From the NCBI RefSeq assembly GCF_017313765.1, contig NZ_JAFLNC010000003.1, positions 372,001-436,000 on the forward strand: a stretch of 64,000 bases of DNA, given 5' to 3'. Below the pieces are notes generated by a model. The model was given only the letters and a program-made list of their open reading frames with translations. It did no database searches and had not been told where the DNA came from. This document shows, in pieces, positions 9,231-19,061 of this stretch. This stretch comes from Sneathiella sedimenti (GTDB taxonomy: Bacteria > Pseudomonadota > Alphaproteobacteria > Sneathiellales > Sneathiellaceae). Made by a program: the position numbers and the translations under genes. Each line of letters opens with the position of its first letter. Position 1 is the stretch's first letter.

Positions 9231-10432
9231 TCTTTTACCAATCGTATTTGGGTTACCTGGCGGAAGGGTTTCCAGCTTGTGAAACCACCAATTTTTTCCG
9301 CACGTGAAATGTTATGCCGGGTTAATGTCCCGCCGAAGCTGTTATGGATTTCAAAGAGGCGTAGTTCGCCTTCAATGGTGACGGCATTGGCTACCAGTCG
9401 GCCGCCCTGTTTGAGGGACGACCAGCAGGAGTCAAAAACGCCTTCATGGCTGAGGCCGCCGCCGACAAAGATGGCGTCCGGTGCGCTGAGGTTAGATAGG
9501 GCGTCTGGCGCTGTTCCCTTGATCAGTTTCACCTGAGGCACGCCCAGCTTCCGGCAGTTTGCCTCGATCAGAGCTTGGCGATCTTCCCGGGGCTCGATAG
9601 CATAGGCGCGGTTCGCCTGATGGCACCGCACCCATTCTATGGCGATGGATCCTGAGCCGGCACCAACGTCCCAGATAAGCTCTCCCGGAAACGGGGCAAG
9701 GGCGGATAGCGTTGCGGCGCGGATTTCCTGCTTGGTAATCTGGCCATCGTGATCGAAAGCGTCGTCGGGAAGGCCCGGCGTCCTCGAAAAGACTCGTGCT
9801 GCTGGCTCTTTCGGGCATTGAAGGGCGATTGTGTTGAGGTCGCGAAAAGTTTTGCCACGAAAGTCGCGGGCAATTCCATGATGTGTTTTCTCTGAAGGGC
9901 CGCCCATATGTTCCAATACGGACATTCCTGCCTCTCCAAGGCCGAGGGTTTGGAGATGCTGGGCAACATCAGAGGGGGTTTCGCCACTATCTGATAGAGC
10001 AAGAATCCGATTGCCGGGTGCGAGATGCGTAATGAGCAGGTCCAGCGGCCGGCCATGAAGGGTGATCTGCTCGGTCTGTGATAGATCCCATCCAAGACGG
10101 GCAGCGGCGAGGCTGAACGCGGAGACGGCGGGGAATATTGCCAGTTCCTCCGCCGGCAGTCTTTTCGCAAAGGTCACGCCGATGCCGTAATGCATCGGAT
10201 CACCCGTCGCGAGAATGCAGATATTTTCCCCGCGCCGCGCCAAGATTTCCTCAACCAGAATCATAAGCGGGCTTGGCCATGTTTTTCGTTCCCGTCCATC
10301 CTCGGGCAGCATGGCAAGATGCCGATCCCCGCCGACCAGCAGGGTCGCGTTCTCAATTGCCTGCCGGGCGGCAGGGGAAATATTCTCCAGCCCGTCTTCG
10401 CCAATACCGATTATGCTGAGCCAGGCCGTCAT
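9227..10432 (-). CDS. cobL: Precorrin-6Y C5,15-methyltransferase (decarboxylating)
   Basis: A fusion of the CbiE-type and CbiT-type domains in one 401-residue protein that methylates C5 and C15 and decarboxylates the C12 acetate. The N-terminal CbiE-like part starts LSIIGIGEDGLENI and contains LATGDPMHYGIG; the C-terminal Rossmann part has IWDVGAGSGSIAIEWVR for SAM binding and FVGGGLSHEGVF. Four-base overlaps with cobH upstream and cobI downstream place it in the cbiX operon. Confidence 0.96.
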   Translation of the reverse strand: MTAWLSIIGIGEDGLENISPAARQAIENATLLVGGDRHLAMLPEDGRERKTWPSPLMILVEEILARRGENICILATGDPMHYGIGVTFAKRLPAEELAIFPAVSAFSLAAARLGWDLSQTEQITLHGRPLDLLITHLAPGNRILALSDSGETPSDVAQHLQTLGLGEAGMSVLEHMGGPSEKTHHGIARDFRGKTFRDLNTIALQCPKEPAARVFSRTPGLPDDAFDHDGQITKQEIRAATLSALAPFPGELIWDVGAGSGSIAIEWVRCHQANRAYAIEPREDRQALIEANCRKLGVPQVKLIKGTAPDALSNLSAPDAIFVGGGLSHEGVFDSCWSSLKQGGRLVANAVTIEGELRLFEIHNSFGGTLTRHNISRAEKIGGFTSWKPFRQVTQIRLVKE

Positions 10433-11079
10433 TTGGATTTTCCTGCGAGGCTGGCGAGCGCATTGAGGGCGGCGGCGGCCATTGCACTTCCGCCTTTGCG
10501 GCCGCGCAAGGTGATGTAGGGGACATCGAGACGACTGTCGATCATGGCCTGCTTGGATTCGGCCGCGCCGACAAATCCGACTGGAAAGGCAAGGATCGCG
10601 GCCGGCTTTGGGGCGCCATTCTCTATTTGCTCAAGGAGGTGGAACAGGGCTGTCGGTGCATTGCCAAAAACAGCTACGGAATTCTCGACCCGATCGAGCC
10701 AGAGGTCGATCGCAGCGGCAGACCGGGTGGTTTTTTCCCGTGCGGCAATGTCAACTGTTTCCGAATTATTCAAGGTGCAAATGACGTCATTATCTGCGGG
10801 TAAAAAACGCCGGATTATCCCATGCGTAACCATTTCACAATCACAGAAAATGGGCGCGCCATTGCGCAGTGCCGCAATAGCGGAAGTGCAGATATCCCGG
10901 TGATAGGAAAGGTCAGGTAATATCTCCGGCATGCCGCAGGCGTGAATTATGCGGGTGGCTACCGCCTGCAGTGCCGCATCAAAGCCTGCGAAATCAGCTT
11001 CGCGCTCGATCGTCGCGAATGACTCTGCATAGATTGCGGCGGGGTCGCGAAGATAGTCATACATAGCGTCAGTTGCCAC
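10429..11079 (-). CDS. cobH: Precorrin-8X methylmutase
   Basis: It catalyses the 1,5-methyl shift from C11 to C12 that forms hydrogenobyrinic acid (or the cobalt form). The sequence contains YLRDPAAIYAESFATIE at the start, the VGFVGAAESKQAMI block and the C-terminal TLRGRKGGSAMAAAALNAL motif, all typical of CobH/CbiC. The frame starts with GTG at 11079, which overlaps the cbiX stop by 11 bp; an in-frame ATG at 11064 is an alternative start that would remove five residues. Confidence 0.95.
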   Translation of the reverse strand: MATDAMYDYLRDPAAIYAESFATIEREADFAGFDAALQAVATRIIHACGMPEILPDLSYHRDICTSAIAALRNGAPIFCDCEMVTHGIIRRFLPADNDVICTLNNSETVDIAAREKTTRSAAAIDLWLDRVENSVAVFGNAPTALFHLLEQIENGAPKPAAILAFPVGFVGAAESKQAMIDSRLDVPYITLRGRKGGSAMAAAALNALASLAGKSK

Positions 11080-12106
11080 TTTTCTTCATGCTCACCGGCC
11101 CCAGGGGATGATCCGCATGGGGATAGGGATGATGGTGATGATCGTGGTTATGGTCATGCGAATGGTCGTGGTCATTATCATGATGATGGCCATGGTTATG
11201 GTGATGATCGTGGGAATGGTCCGCTGTGCCCGTACCAATGCCCTCCACATGATGATGGTGGCTTTCCTGCTTGAGACCAACCTCATCCTCGAACCCGAGC
11301 GCCTGTTCCCGGTACTTGCACATGCCGCAGTTCATATTGTTTTGGCCCAGGAGAATTTCCTCGACCCGATCGGCGAAACAGTCGAGCACCAGCGGGTGAT
11401 CATTGAGATAGGGTGCCTTGATAAACTCGATATCCGGATGGGCTGCGGCGACCTTGTCCGTATAATCATAGATGCGATTGACGAGAACACCGGTAAACAG
11501 GAAATAGGGAAAAACCACAATCCGTTTATATCCAAGCCGGGCGGCATGCTCCAACCCCGGCTCCACGAGCGGGAAGGTCACGCCGGAATATACCGTCTCT
11601 CCCCAACCAAAGCCCAGCCCTTCCCATAGGAGGCGCATAACCTTTGTAACGTTGGAGTTGGCGTCCGGATCCGACGCACCACGCCCGACGACGACCAGCA
11701 TGGTTTCATGCATGGCTACATTATCTTGGGCACTTGCGAGCGCTTCCTTGATACGTTCTCCGGCCGCGCGGATCATCTTAAGGTCGATGCCCAGCTCGCG
11801 CCCGTAGGAAATAGTCAAGCCCTCATGCTCGGCCGCATACCGGTTGAGAACGGAGGGGATATCATTCTTTGCATGGCCCGCGGCGAAAAGCATGCCCGGA
11901 ACGGCAAGGATATGGTTATGACCACTCTCTCGAAGCTTGTCCAAGCCATCACGAATGATGGGCGTTGCAAATTCCAGGAAGCCCGATTCCACCTGATACT
12001 GGGGAAGGCGCGCCGCGATCCCTTCTGCGACGGAGGCGAATTCGCTGACCGCTCCCTTGTCGCGGCTACCGTGGCCACAGACCATTACGCCGTATTTTTC
12101 CGTCAT
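11069..12106 (-). CDS. cbiX: Sirohydrochlorin cobaltochelatase CbiX, long form with His-rich tail
   Basis: A class II chelatase that inserts cobalt into sirohydrochlorin. Two CbiX repeats fill about residues 5-250: the first has GHGSRDKG (His12) and FAAGHAKND (His78), while the second keeps VVVGRGASDPDANS but without the catalytic His. A CGMCKYREQ motif follows (Cys260, Cys263), then a tail in which residues 283-333 hold 24 histidines mixed with Asp, a probable metal-storage or delivery segment. It heads the minus-strand operon cbiX to cobM; the ATG is preceded by GGAGCTTGAT. Long CbiX forms with a His-rich region and CxxC are known. Its presence argues for early cobalt insertion. Confidence 0.93.
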   Translation of the reverse strand: MTEKYGVMVCGHGSRDKGAVSEFASVAEGIAARLPQYQVESGFLEFATPIIRDGLDKLRESGHNHILAVPGMLFAAGHAKNDIPSVLNRYAAEHEGLTISYGRELGIDLKMIRAAGERIKEALASAQDNVAMHETMLVVVGRGASDPDANSNVTKVMRLLWEGLGFGWGETVYSGVTFPLVEPGLEHAARLGYKRIVVFPYFLFTGVLVNRIYDYTDKVAAAHPDIEFIKAPYLNDHPLVLDCFADRVEEILLGQNNMNCGMCKYREQALGFEDEVGLKQESHHHHVEGIGTGTADHSHDHHHNHGHHHDNDHDHSHDHNHDHHHHPYPHADHPLGPVSMKKSGN

Positions 12107-12227
12107 ATCAAGCTCCAGTTTCTGCGCGCATCACGTTCCGCGCTGGTGTTAGTATTAGGGGGGCACATTGGCCTGGGTCAACAGATTCAGGATTGACGCA
12201 TCTGCTTCCCCATATCATGTTGAGCCG

Positions 12228-13235
12228 ATGTCCAGCATATTGTTCATCTCCAATACGGCTTTTTTCACGCCGCCACTGATTATCCTGCTGGCGATGATTA
12301 TCGATGCGCTGGTCGGTGATCCAAAGTGGCTCTACCGGGGTGTTCCGCATCCGGTCGTGTTGTTGGGCAAGCTGATTTCGGTGTTGGAGTCGGGCTTTAA
12401 CAAATCCATTGAAAGCAATAGGCGTCGATTTATTGCAGGGGTGCAGTCCAGCGCCATTGTCATTGCCGTTGCCGCAATTGCGGGATATGTCATCGCGGCT
12501 CTCTGCCAGATCATTCCGGCGGGTATGATCATTCTTGCTCTGCTGGCGAGTAGCCTGATCGCCTGGCGTGGGCTCTATGCGCATGTTCGCGATGTGATGG
12601 TCGGCCTGAATACCAGCCTTGAGGAAGGGCGAGAAGCCATTTCCCATATTGTCGGGCGGGACCCCGAGAGCCTTGATGAGAGTGCAATCTCGCGCGCCGC
12701 CATTGAGTCCCTTGCCGAGAATTTCTCCGATGGGACGGTGGCCCCGATCTTCTGGTTTGCGGTGTTGGGGTTGCCGGGACTTTGTGCCTACAAGGCGATC
12801 AATACACTCGATAGCATGATTGGGCATCGAAACGGGAGATATGAATATTTTGGCAAGGCCGCTGCGCGGATTGACGACGCGGTCAATTATATTCCTGCGC
12901 GGCTGACAGGTTTTTTGATCGTCATTGCTGCCTGCTTGGTAAGAGGGGCAAACGCGAAGAATGCCTTCAAGGCGATGTTCAGGGATGCGCCTCGTCACAG
13001 GAGCTTTAACGCCGGCTGGCCGGAGGCGGCAATGGCAGGTGCGCTTGGCATCGCGCTTGCCGGGCCGCGTATCTATGATGGTGTCGAAGTTCCGGATCAC
13101 TGGATGAACGAAGCGGGCGTACGAATGGCAGGGCCGGATGACATCTCTCGCGCCCTCCTTCTTTACCGGGTGGCAGGAGGCTTGATCATGGCGCTGCTTC
13201 TTGGTCTCGCCTTCGCGATATACAGCTTTAGCTGA
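12228..13235 (+). CDS. cobD: Adenosylcobinamide-phosphate synthase (CbiB/CobD)
   Basis: An integral membrane enzyme that attaches (R)-1-aminopropanol phosphate to adenosylcobyric acid. It starts with hydrophobic segments and the motif IDALVGDPKWLYRGVPHPVV, then has SRAAIESLAENFSDGTVAP and the KAINTLDSMIGHR block. I place the start at ATG 12228; a longer frame from 12168 adds 20 residues with no family similarity. The aminopropanol substrate would come from CobC at 20438. Its 3' end overlaps the convergent cobQ 3' end by 8 bp. It diverges from cbiX over 121 bp, which must hold both promoters; I found no riboswitch there. Confidence 0.94.
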   Translation: MSSILFISNTAFFTPPLIILLAMIIDALVGDPKWLYRGVPHPVVLLGKLISVLESGFNKSIESNRRRFIAGVQSSAIVIAVAAIAGYVIAALCQIIPAGMIILALLASSLIAWRGLYAHVRDVMVGLNTSLEEGREAISHIVGRDPESLDESAISRAAIESLAENFSDGTVAPIFWFAVLGLPGLCAYKAINTLDSMIGHRNGRYEYFGKAAARIDDAVNYIPARLTGFLIVIAACLVRGANAKNAFKAMFRDAPRHRSFNAGWPEAAMAGALGIALAGPRIYDGVEVPDHWMNEAGVRMAGPDDISRALLLYRVAGGLIMALLLGLAFAIYSFS

Positions 13236-14691
13236 CGCCATTGGCAACCTCCAGCAGGCCATCAAGGTCAAGATGATGTTCCAAATGATCTGCGAGTTTA
13301 TCTAAGGTATTCTCTACAAGATTCTCAAAATTATCAATTTTTTCGTTTCTATATTTAAACCGGTTAATAAATTTATTACGGAATTCATCACTTGCAAACA
13401 ATCCGTGCAGATAGCCGCCCATAATCCGGTTATCAGGCGAAATTGCCCCATCGGGACCGGAGGCAAGGGTCACGAATGGCCGGTCGAGAGCCGGACCGTC
13501 AGTGCGGCCGACATGCATATGATAGCCCCGGATCGGAGAGCCGGTCAGATGTTCTGTTCCATCCTCCTCGACCAGTTTTTTCTCCGCGGTTAGCGTGGTT
13601 TCGAAATCGAGTAAGCCGAGCCCGTCTATTGTTCGGGCGGGTCCTTCAATGCCTCCGGGATCAGACAGCTGGCGACCAAGCATCTGATAGCCGGCGCATA
13701 AACCGATGACCGTCCCGCCCTGCCGGACATGGGCCTGGATATCGATATCCCAGCCTTGCATCCGGATAAAATCCATATCCGCAAGAGTGGCCTTTGAGCC
13801 CGGCAGCAGAACTACATCCATGCCGGCGGGAATGGAAGTGCCGGGCCGCACCATATGTACTGTCACGCCAGGTTCCGCCATCAAGGGGTCCAGATCGTCG
13901 AAATTGGCAATGCGGGAAAAAACAGGGACGGCGATATTCACGGTGTCTTCGCGCGGGGCCTGCGACGTGATCGAGAAGGCATCTTCGGGGGGCAGGTGAT
14001 GTGCCTTTGTAAAAAAGGGCAGCACACCGAAGTTTTTATAGCCCGTTTTCTCAGTTATAATCTTCAGGCCATCGTCGAAGAGGGAAACATCTCCCCTAAA
14101 TTTGTTAATAATATAGCCCTTCGTTCGCTGCTGTTCAGACGGGGAGAGCAGCATATGCGTGCCGACAATCTGCGCGATGACTCCGCCGCGATCGATATCC
14201 CCGATCAGGATAACTGGCACATTGGCAGCTTCGGCAAATCCCATATTGGCAATATCATGGGCGCGGAGGTTGACTTCTGCGGGGCTGCCGGCGCCTTCTA
14301 CGAGCACGAGGTCGACGCCCTCACCAATCCGTTGGAAACTTTCCAGTACCTTACAGAGCAGTTCGGGCTTCATTTTTTGATAGTCGCGCGCGACAGCCGT
14401 GCCATACATTTTCCCCTGGACTATCACTTGCGCGCCAACATCGCTCTGAGGCTTCAAAAGTACCGGGTTCATGTCATTGCGGAGGGGCGTTCTTGCCGCC
14501 CGTGCCTGCAGGGCCTGTGCCCGCCCGATCTCGCCCCCTTCAATCGTGACGGCAGCATTATTCGACATATTTTGCGGCTTGAACGGCATGACTTTCATCC
14601 CCCGATTGCTGTAGGCGCGGGCCAGCCCGGCGACAAGCAGCGACTTGCCGACATCCGAACCCGTTCCTTGCAGCATGAGGGCAGCCGACAT
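13228..14691 (-). CDS. cobQ: Adenosylcobyric acid synthase (glutamine-hydrolysing)
   Basis: It amidates the b, d, e and g side chains of adenosylcobyrinic acid a,c-diamide. The 487-residue protein has an N-terminal ATPase domain with GTGSDVGKSLLVAGLARA and a C-terminal triad-type amidotransferase domain with GLCAGYQMLG (nucleophilic Cys) and GGYLHGLF near the end. It is the last gene of the riboswitch-preceded operon cobW-cobN-cobO-cobQ; its start coincides with the end of cobO. Confidence 0.96.
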   Translation of the reverse strand: MSAALMLQGTGSDVGKSLLVAGLARAYSNRGMKVMPFKPQNMSNNAAVTIEGGEIGRAQALQARAARTPLRNDMNPVLLKPQSDVGAQVIVQGKMYGTAVARDYQKMKPELLCKVLESFQRIGEGVDLVLVEGAGSPAEVNLRAHDIANMGFAEAANVPVILIGDIDRGGVIAQIVGTHMLLSPSEQQRTKGYIINKFRGDVSLFDDGLKIITEKTGYKNFGVLPFFTKAHHLPPEDAFSITSQAPREDTVNIAVPVFSRIANFDDLDPLMAEPGVTVHMVRPGTSIPAGMDVVLLPGSKATLADMDFIRMQGWDIDIQAHVRQGGTVIGLCAGYQMLGRQLSDPGGIEGPARTIDGLGLLDFETTLTAEKKLVEEDGTEHLTGSPIRGYHMHVGRTDGPALDRPFVTLASGPDGAISPDNRIMGGYLHGLFASDEFRNKFINRFKYRNEKIDNFENLVENTLDKLADHLEHHLDLDGLLEVANGVS

Positions 14692-15323
14692 CAGAATTCA
14701 ATCCCGACCTGTGCCTTGACGCCCGAGCGGAAGGGGTGCTTGATCTGCGTCATCTCAGTGACCAGATCGGCAACTTCGATCAATTCATCCTTGGCGTTCC
14801 GACCGGTGACGACAACATGAAGCTTCTCCGGTTTGTTTTTTAGAAACTCGATCACTTCAGCTAGCGGCAGGCTGTCATAGCGGAGCACAATATTCAGCTC
14901 ATCAAGGATAACCATGTCATAGGCGGGGTTATCGCCTCGGCTCGCCTCGATCATTTCCTTGGATTTCTCCCAAGCCTTTTCGGCGGCACGGATGTCGCGC
15001 TCCCTGTCCTGGGTTTCCCAGGTAAAGCCTTCGCCCATGGTGTGAATTTCGATCTGGTCGGGAAAGGCTTCCAGGACCTTCCGCTCTCCCGTTTCCCATT
15101 TTCCCTTCACATATTGTACGACGCCGACCTTCATGTCGTTTCCGATCGCGCGAGCCGCGAGGCCAAAGGCCGCCGTCGATTTTCCCTTGCCTTTGCCGGT
15201 ATGGACAATCAGCAAGCCTTTCTCGATTGTTTTTGTCGCCAGCATCTTGTCGCGAGCTGCTTTTTTCTTTGCCGCCTTTTCATTGGCGCGGGCGATTTCT
15301 TCCGGGGTCAGCTTGGTGGTCAT
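14691..15323 (-). CDS. cobO: Cob(I)yrinic acid a,c-diamide adenosyltransferase
   Basis: A CobA/CobO/BtuR-type adenosyltransferase that attaches 5'-deoxyadenosine to Co(I) corrinoids. The P-loop variant HTGKGKGKSTAAFGLAARA is near residue 40, followed by GVVQYVKGKWETGE and VILDELNIVLRY. It has 210 residues with a basic, helical N-terminal extension rich in Lys and Ala. It overlaps the cobN stop by four bases and is the third gene of the riboswitch operon. Confidence 0.95.
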   Translation of the reverse strand: MTTKLTPEEIARANEKAAKKKAARDKMLATKTIEKGLLIVHTGKGKGKSTAAFGLAARAIGNDMKVGVVQYVKGKWETGERKVLEAFPDQIEIHTMGEGFTWETQDRERDIRAAEKAWEKSKEMIEASRGDNPAYDMVILDELNIVLRYDSLPLAEVIEFLKNKPEKLHVVVTGRNAKDELIEVADLVTEMTQIKHPFRSGVKAQVGIEF

Positions 15324-18300
15324 CGGGTTCCCTCCCGTTTCAGCATTGCAAGGTCATCGTGAATAGTGTTGCGTCGGGGACGCCAAAGGTCGCGGTCAAG
15401 CGCTTCCTGAAACCGGTCAGCCATTTCGCTCAGGGCGTCAGGGTTATTCTCTTTCAGGAAGTCACGGACCCGGCCATCCATCAGATAGGCATCGAACACG
15501 GCATCGAAGTGGTGATCCTTCACCGCCTGGGCCGTTGCGGCAAAGGCGAACAGGTAATCGACGGTGGCCGCCATTTCAAACGCGCCCTTGTAGCCGTGGC
15601 GCATCACGCCCTCGATCCATTTCGGATTGGCGGCGCGGGCCCGGACAACGCGGCCCACTTCTTCCTCCAGCGTCCTGATTTTCGGGCTTTCAGGACGTGA
15701 ATGGTCATTATGATAGACAGTCGGTTGCGTGCCCTTGATATGCCGGACGGCGGCCGCTACGCCACCTTCAAACTGATAATAATCGTCACTGTCGAGGAGG
15801 TCATGCTCCCGATTATCCTGATTATGGATAACGGCCTCCACATGGCCGAGCCGCTGTTCGAACAAGGATTGCTCTGCCTTACCTTCTTCGCCTGCACGAT
15901 AGGCGTAGCCGCCCCAGGCGATGTAGGCGCGCGCAAGATCACCGGAATCAGTCCAGCCTTTTTCATCAATCAAGGCCTGTAATCCTGCCCCATAAGCGCC
16001 CGGCTTGCTGCCGAATAGTCGATATCCGGCGCGGTTCTGCGCCTCCTCTTGCGAAACGCCGGACTGGATAAGGGTTTCCGCATCTAACTTGACCCGAGCG
16101 GCGAGGGGGTTGGTTTTCTCGTCCTCATCCAATGCAGCGACGGCGCGAACGGCACTGTCAAAAAGCGCCATCTGTTGTGGGAAGGCATCGCGGAAAAATC
16201 CGGATATACGAAGGGTTACATCAACGCGGGGCCGATCCAGCAAGCTGGCGGGCATGATCTCAAATCCTGTCACCCGGTTTGAGGCTTTGTCCCAGGTCGG
16301 CCGGACGCCCATCAGCGCAAGCGCTTGCGCAATATCATCCCCGCCGGTCCGCATGTTGGACGTGCCCCAGGCGCTGAGGATCATGGTTTTCGGCCAGGCA
16401 CCATTTTCCTGCCGAAAGCGGTCGACAAGAAGTCCTGCGGACTTCCAGCCCAGCAACCAGGCTGTCGGGGTCGGGACCGCGCGACTATCGACAGAATAGA
16501 AATTCCGCCCCGTCGGAAGCACATCATTCCGGCCACGCGTCGGCGCACCGGACGGTCCGGGTTCGACAAATTGTCCGTTCAACCCTTTAAGAAGGCCGGT
16601 TAACTCCGCGTTGCCGCTGGTTTCGACGGTCGGCCGCAGATGATTCTCAAGGCTCTTCAGCACCGTCTTTGTCCGATGCCAACTTTCATCTGGTGTAGTT
16701 TCACCGGAAACAAGGGCCGCCGCAAGCAGTTCGATCCGCTCAACGGTATCGCCATTGGAACGCCAGGTTCCTTCAAAATCAAGGACCTCCGGTCGGATGC
16801 CTGTCCATTCTGCGCCCATCTCACAATCGAGCGGGTCGAAATCCTCCAGCAAATTGAGATCCAGCGCGATGCCGCGGATAAGGGAGGCATTCGCGCCGTC
16901 GCCATCTCCGCGTGGAATGCGTAGGAGCGCGACCAACAGATCGGTAAGCTGTCGCCCGGTAGGCGATCTTCCGAAAATATGAAGACCGTCACGGATTTGC
17001 AGTTCCTTCAATTCGCAAAGATAATTATCGAGCTTGGTGAGTCGTTCATCCTCCGGCTCATCTTGTGCGATCCCGCAGTCAATATCGATGCCCGACATCT
17101 CTGTCAGCTCAAGAATCTGCTCCCTGAGCAAGGCAATGCGGCGAGGGTCCACACCGGCGGCCTCATAATATTCATCGACAAGCCGTTCCAGGTCGGCAAG
17201 CGGGCCATAGCTTTCCGCACGGGTCATGGGTGGCGTCAGATGATCAATGATGACGGCGCTCGCGCGGCGCTTCGCCTGCGTTCCCTCGCCGGGATCATTC
17301 ACGATAAAGGGATAGAGATGCACTGTCGGGCCAAAAACAGCCTCTGGATAACATTCGCGGGAGAGTGCGACGGATTTTCCGGGCAGCCACTCCATGTTAC
17401 CGTGTTTCCCCATATGGACGACGGCGTGAACCTGTTCTTCCTCCCGAAGCCAGGCATAGAAGGCGAGGTAGCCGTGCGGGGGAACGAGGTCCGGGTCATG
17501 ATAGCTCGCTGTCGGGTCGATGTTATAGCCGCGTGCGGGCTGGATGCCGACGATCACATTGCCGAGTCGACGGGCTGCGAGGAGAAACTGCTCCCCTTCG
17601 ATGAACGGATCACTTTCCGGGTCGCCCCATCTCTCGGTGACGTCTCTTTGCAGTCTCTCCGGCAGTGTGTTGAAATACGCGCGATAACGGGAGAGGGGGT
17701 AAGCAATGCCGCTTTCCCTTTTTGCCTTCCCGCCCCGGTCATTCGTCGGGCCGTCCAGTAAATCCTTTATCAGGGCATTCCCATTCTCGGGAATGCTTGA
17801 GACCGAGTATCCTTCGGACTGCAACGCTTTCAGGACTTCGATGGAACTCGCCGGGGTATCAAGGCCAACGCCATTCCCAATCCGGCCGTTCTTGTTGGGA
17901 TAGTTCGCAAAGATCAGCGCGATTTTCCGGTTCGTTGCCTGCGTGTTGCGCAGCCGCGTCCAGTTCGCCGTAAGATCGGCAACGAAATCCACCCGGTCCT
18001 GCACAGGTTTATAGGCGATAATACTCGTTTGTGTCGCCTCGTCATATCCTCCATCAGTTTTGAACGAGACAGCACGGGATAGGATCCGCCCGTCAACTTC
18101 AGGCAACGCGACATTCATCGCTATATCCCGCGAGGACAGTCCGGTAACACCCTCTCTCCATTGGTCTTCATTGCCGCCGGAGAAAATCACCTGCAGAATT
18201 GGGCAATCGGCACTATCAAACGGGGTGCTCTTCCGTGTGGCGCCGGGGCTGGAAATCGCAAAGCCGGTGGCGTTGAGTAGAACGGATGGTGGCGCTTCCC

Positions 18301-19060
18301 GGAGCATATGCTCCACAATCTCAGCTGATACGGGATCCTTCAAGCTGGAGACAAAAATGGGAAGGGGATTAAGGCCGCGTCTAACCAGAGCATCGATCAG
18401 CGCATCCACCGGTGCAAGGTTATTGGCCTGATAAAGCGCCCGGTAAAATATAATGCCGGTAACCGGTGCGTCTTCTTTCCAGATTTTGCGGAGATCCGAG
18501 AGGCCCGGTTGCTTGCGGCCTGGCCAGTATAGACCGACTTTTAGCAAAGGTTTAGGTTCACGCCACTCTGTTGTCTGGTCCAGCAAGTAGGCGCAGTAAT
18601 CAAGAAAGCCCGCATAATTCTCCTGGCCGCCTTCCACCAGATATCGCCAGAGCCGGTGAGATGTATCGTGGGGTACTGTATTGAGGGCGGCGAGTTCTTC
18701 GTCCGGATTATCGTCACCCGGCAAAAACGCGAGCTTTATTCCTTTCGCACGACAGCAGTCCGTGATTTTTTCCACCGCATAGGGCCAGTAGCCGATTCCG
18801 CCCAACAGGCGGACAACCACCAGCTTTGCGTTGGCAATCATATCCTCAACATAGATATCGACGGAAAGATTGTGGGACAGTTGCATTGTATTGGCGAGCC
18901 GGAGGGATGGCGCGCCTGAGCGACCCTTCTGACTTAGAGCAAGGCTTGAAAGCTCTGTATCCGCCGCGGACAGAAAGATGATGTCGCCCGGTGCCTGCGC
19001 CAGGTCGACTGCTTCCGATCCATCGGCGATGCCGCCGGGTATGGCCGCGAGAAGATGCAT
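15320..19060 (-). CDS. cobN: Cobaltochelatase large subunit CobN
   Basis: The 1246-residue large subunit of the ATP-dependent cobaltochelatase, homologous to BchH/ChlH. Recognisable blocks are HAVVHMGKHGNMEWLPGK (around residue 555), VILSAWGTSNMRTGGDD-like sequence around residue 900 (here MILSAWGTSNMRTGGDDI), and FEGGVAAAVRH near the C-terminus. In the aerobic pathway it inserts cobalt into hydrogenobyrinic acid a,c-diamide together with CobS and CobT; neither subunit is encoded in this window. It starts 1 bp after cobW ends and overlaps cobO by 4 bp. Its coexistence with CbiX is discussed in the findings. Confidence 0.96.
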   Translation of the reverse strand: MHLLAAIPGGIADGSEAVDLAQAPGDIIFLSAADTELSSLALSQKGRSGAPSLRLANTMQLSHNLSVDIYVEDMIANAKLVVVRLLGGIGYWPYAVEKITDCCRAKGIKLAFLPGDDNPDEELAALNTVPHDTSHRLWRYLVEGGQENYAGFLDYCAYLLDQTTEWREPKPLLKVGLYWPGRKQPGLSDLRKIWKEDAPVTGIIFYRALYQANNLAPVDALIDALVRRGLNPLPIFVSSLKDPVSAEIVEHMLREAPPSVLLNATGFAISSPGATRKSTPFDSADCPILQVIFSGGNEDQWREGVTGLSSRDIAMNVALPEVDGRILSRAVSFKTDGGYDEATQTSIIAYKPVQDRVDFVADLTANWTRLRNTQATNRKIALIFANYPNKNGRIGNGVGLDTPASSIEVLKALQSEGYSVSSIPENGNALIKDLLDGPTNDRGGKAKRESGIAYPLSRYRAYFNTLPERLQRDVTERWGDPESDPFIEGEQFLLAARRLGNVIVGIQPARGYNIDPTASYHDPDLVPPHGYLAFYAWLREEEQVHAVVHMGKHGNMEWLPGKSVALSRECYPEAVFGPTVHLYPFIVNDPGEGTQAKRRASAVIIDHLTPPMTRAESYGPLADLERLVDEYYEAAGVDPRRIALLREQILELTEMSGIDIDCGIAQDEPEDERLTKLDNYLCELKELQIRDGLHIFGRSPTGRQLTDLLVALLRIPRGDGDGANASLIRGIALDLNLLEDFDPLDCEMGAEWTGIRPEVLDFEGTWRSNGDTVERIELLAAALVSGETTPDESWHRTKTVLKSLENHLRPTVETSGNAELTGLLKGLNGQFVEPGPSGAPTRGRNDVLPTGRNFYSVDSRAVPTPTAWLLGWKSAGLLVDRFRQENGAWPKTMILSAWGTSNMRTGGDDIAQALALMGVRPTWDKASNRVTGFEIMPASLLDRPRVDVTLRISGFFRDAFPQQMALFDSAVRAVAALDEDEKTNPLAARVKLDAETLIQSGVSQEEAQNRAGYRLFGSKPGAYGAGLQALIDEKGWTDSGDLARAYIAWGGYAYRAGEEGKAEQSLFEQRLGHVEAVIHNQDNREHDLLDSDDYYQFEGGVAAAVRHIKGTQPTVYHNDHSRPESPKIRTLEEEVGRVVRARAANPKWIEGVMRHGYKGAFEMAATVDYLFAFAATAQAVKDHHFDAVFDAYLMDGRVRDFLKENNPDALSEMADRFQEALDRDLWRPRRNTIHDDLAMLKREGTR

Positions 19061-19061
19061 G

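Noticed and set aside
11092-11629. Frames on both strands rich in Met, Ile and Val around the cbiX 3' end
   Set aside because: They are shifted or antisense readings of the CAT/CAC/GAT-rich His tail of CbiX.
12107-12227. Possible second cobalamin riboswitch upstream of cbiX or cobD
   Set aside because: No B12 box or other aptamer block on either strand of this gap.
12108-13271. A 387-codon open frame on the minus strand opposite cobD
   Set aside because: It is the antisense of a clear CbiB/CobD gene, has His/Arg/Pro-rich composition without family similarity, and is explained by the codon bias of cobD.
13855-14820. A 321-codon plus-strand frame opposite cobQ and cobO
   Set aside because: Antisense to coding sequence with unmistakable domain motifs; no family similarity of its own.
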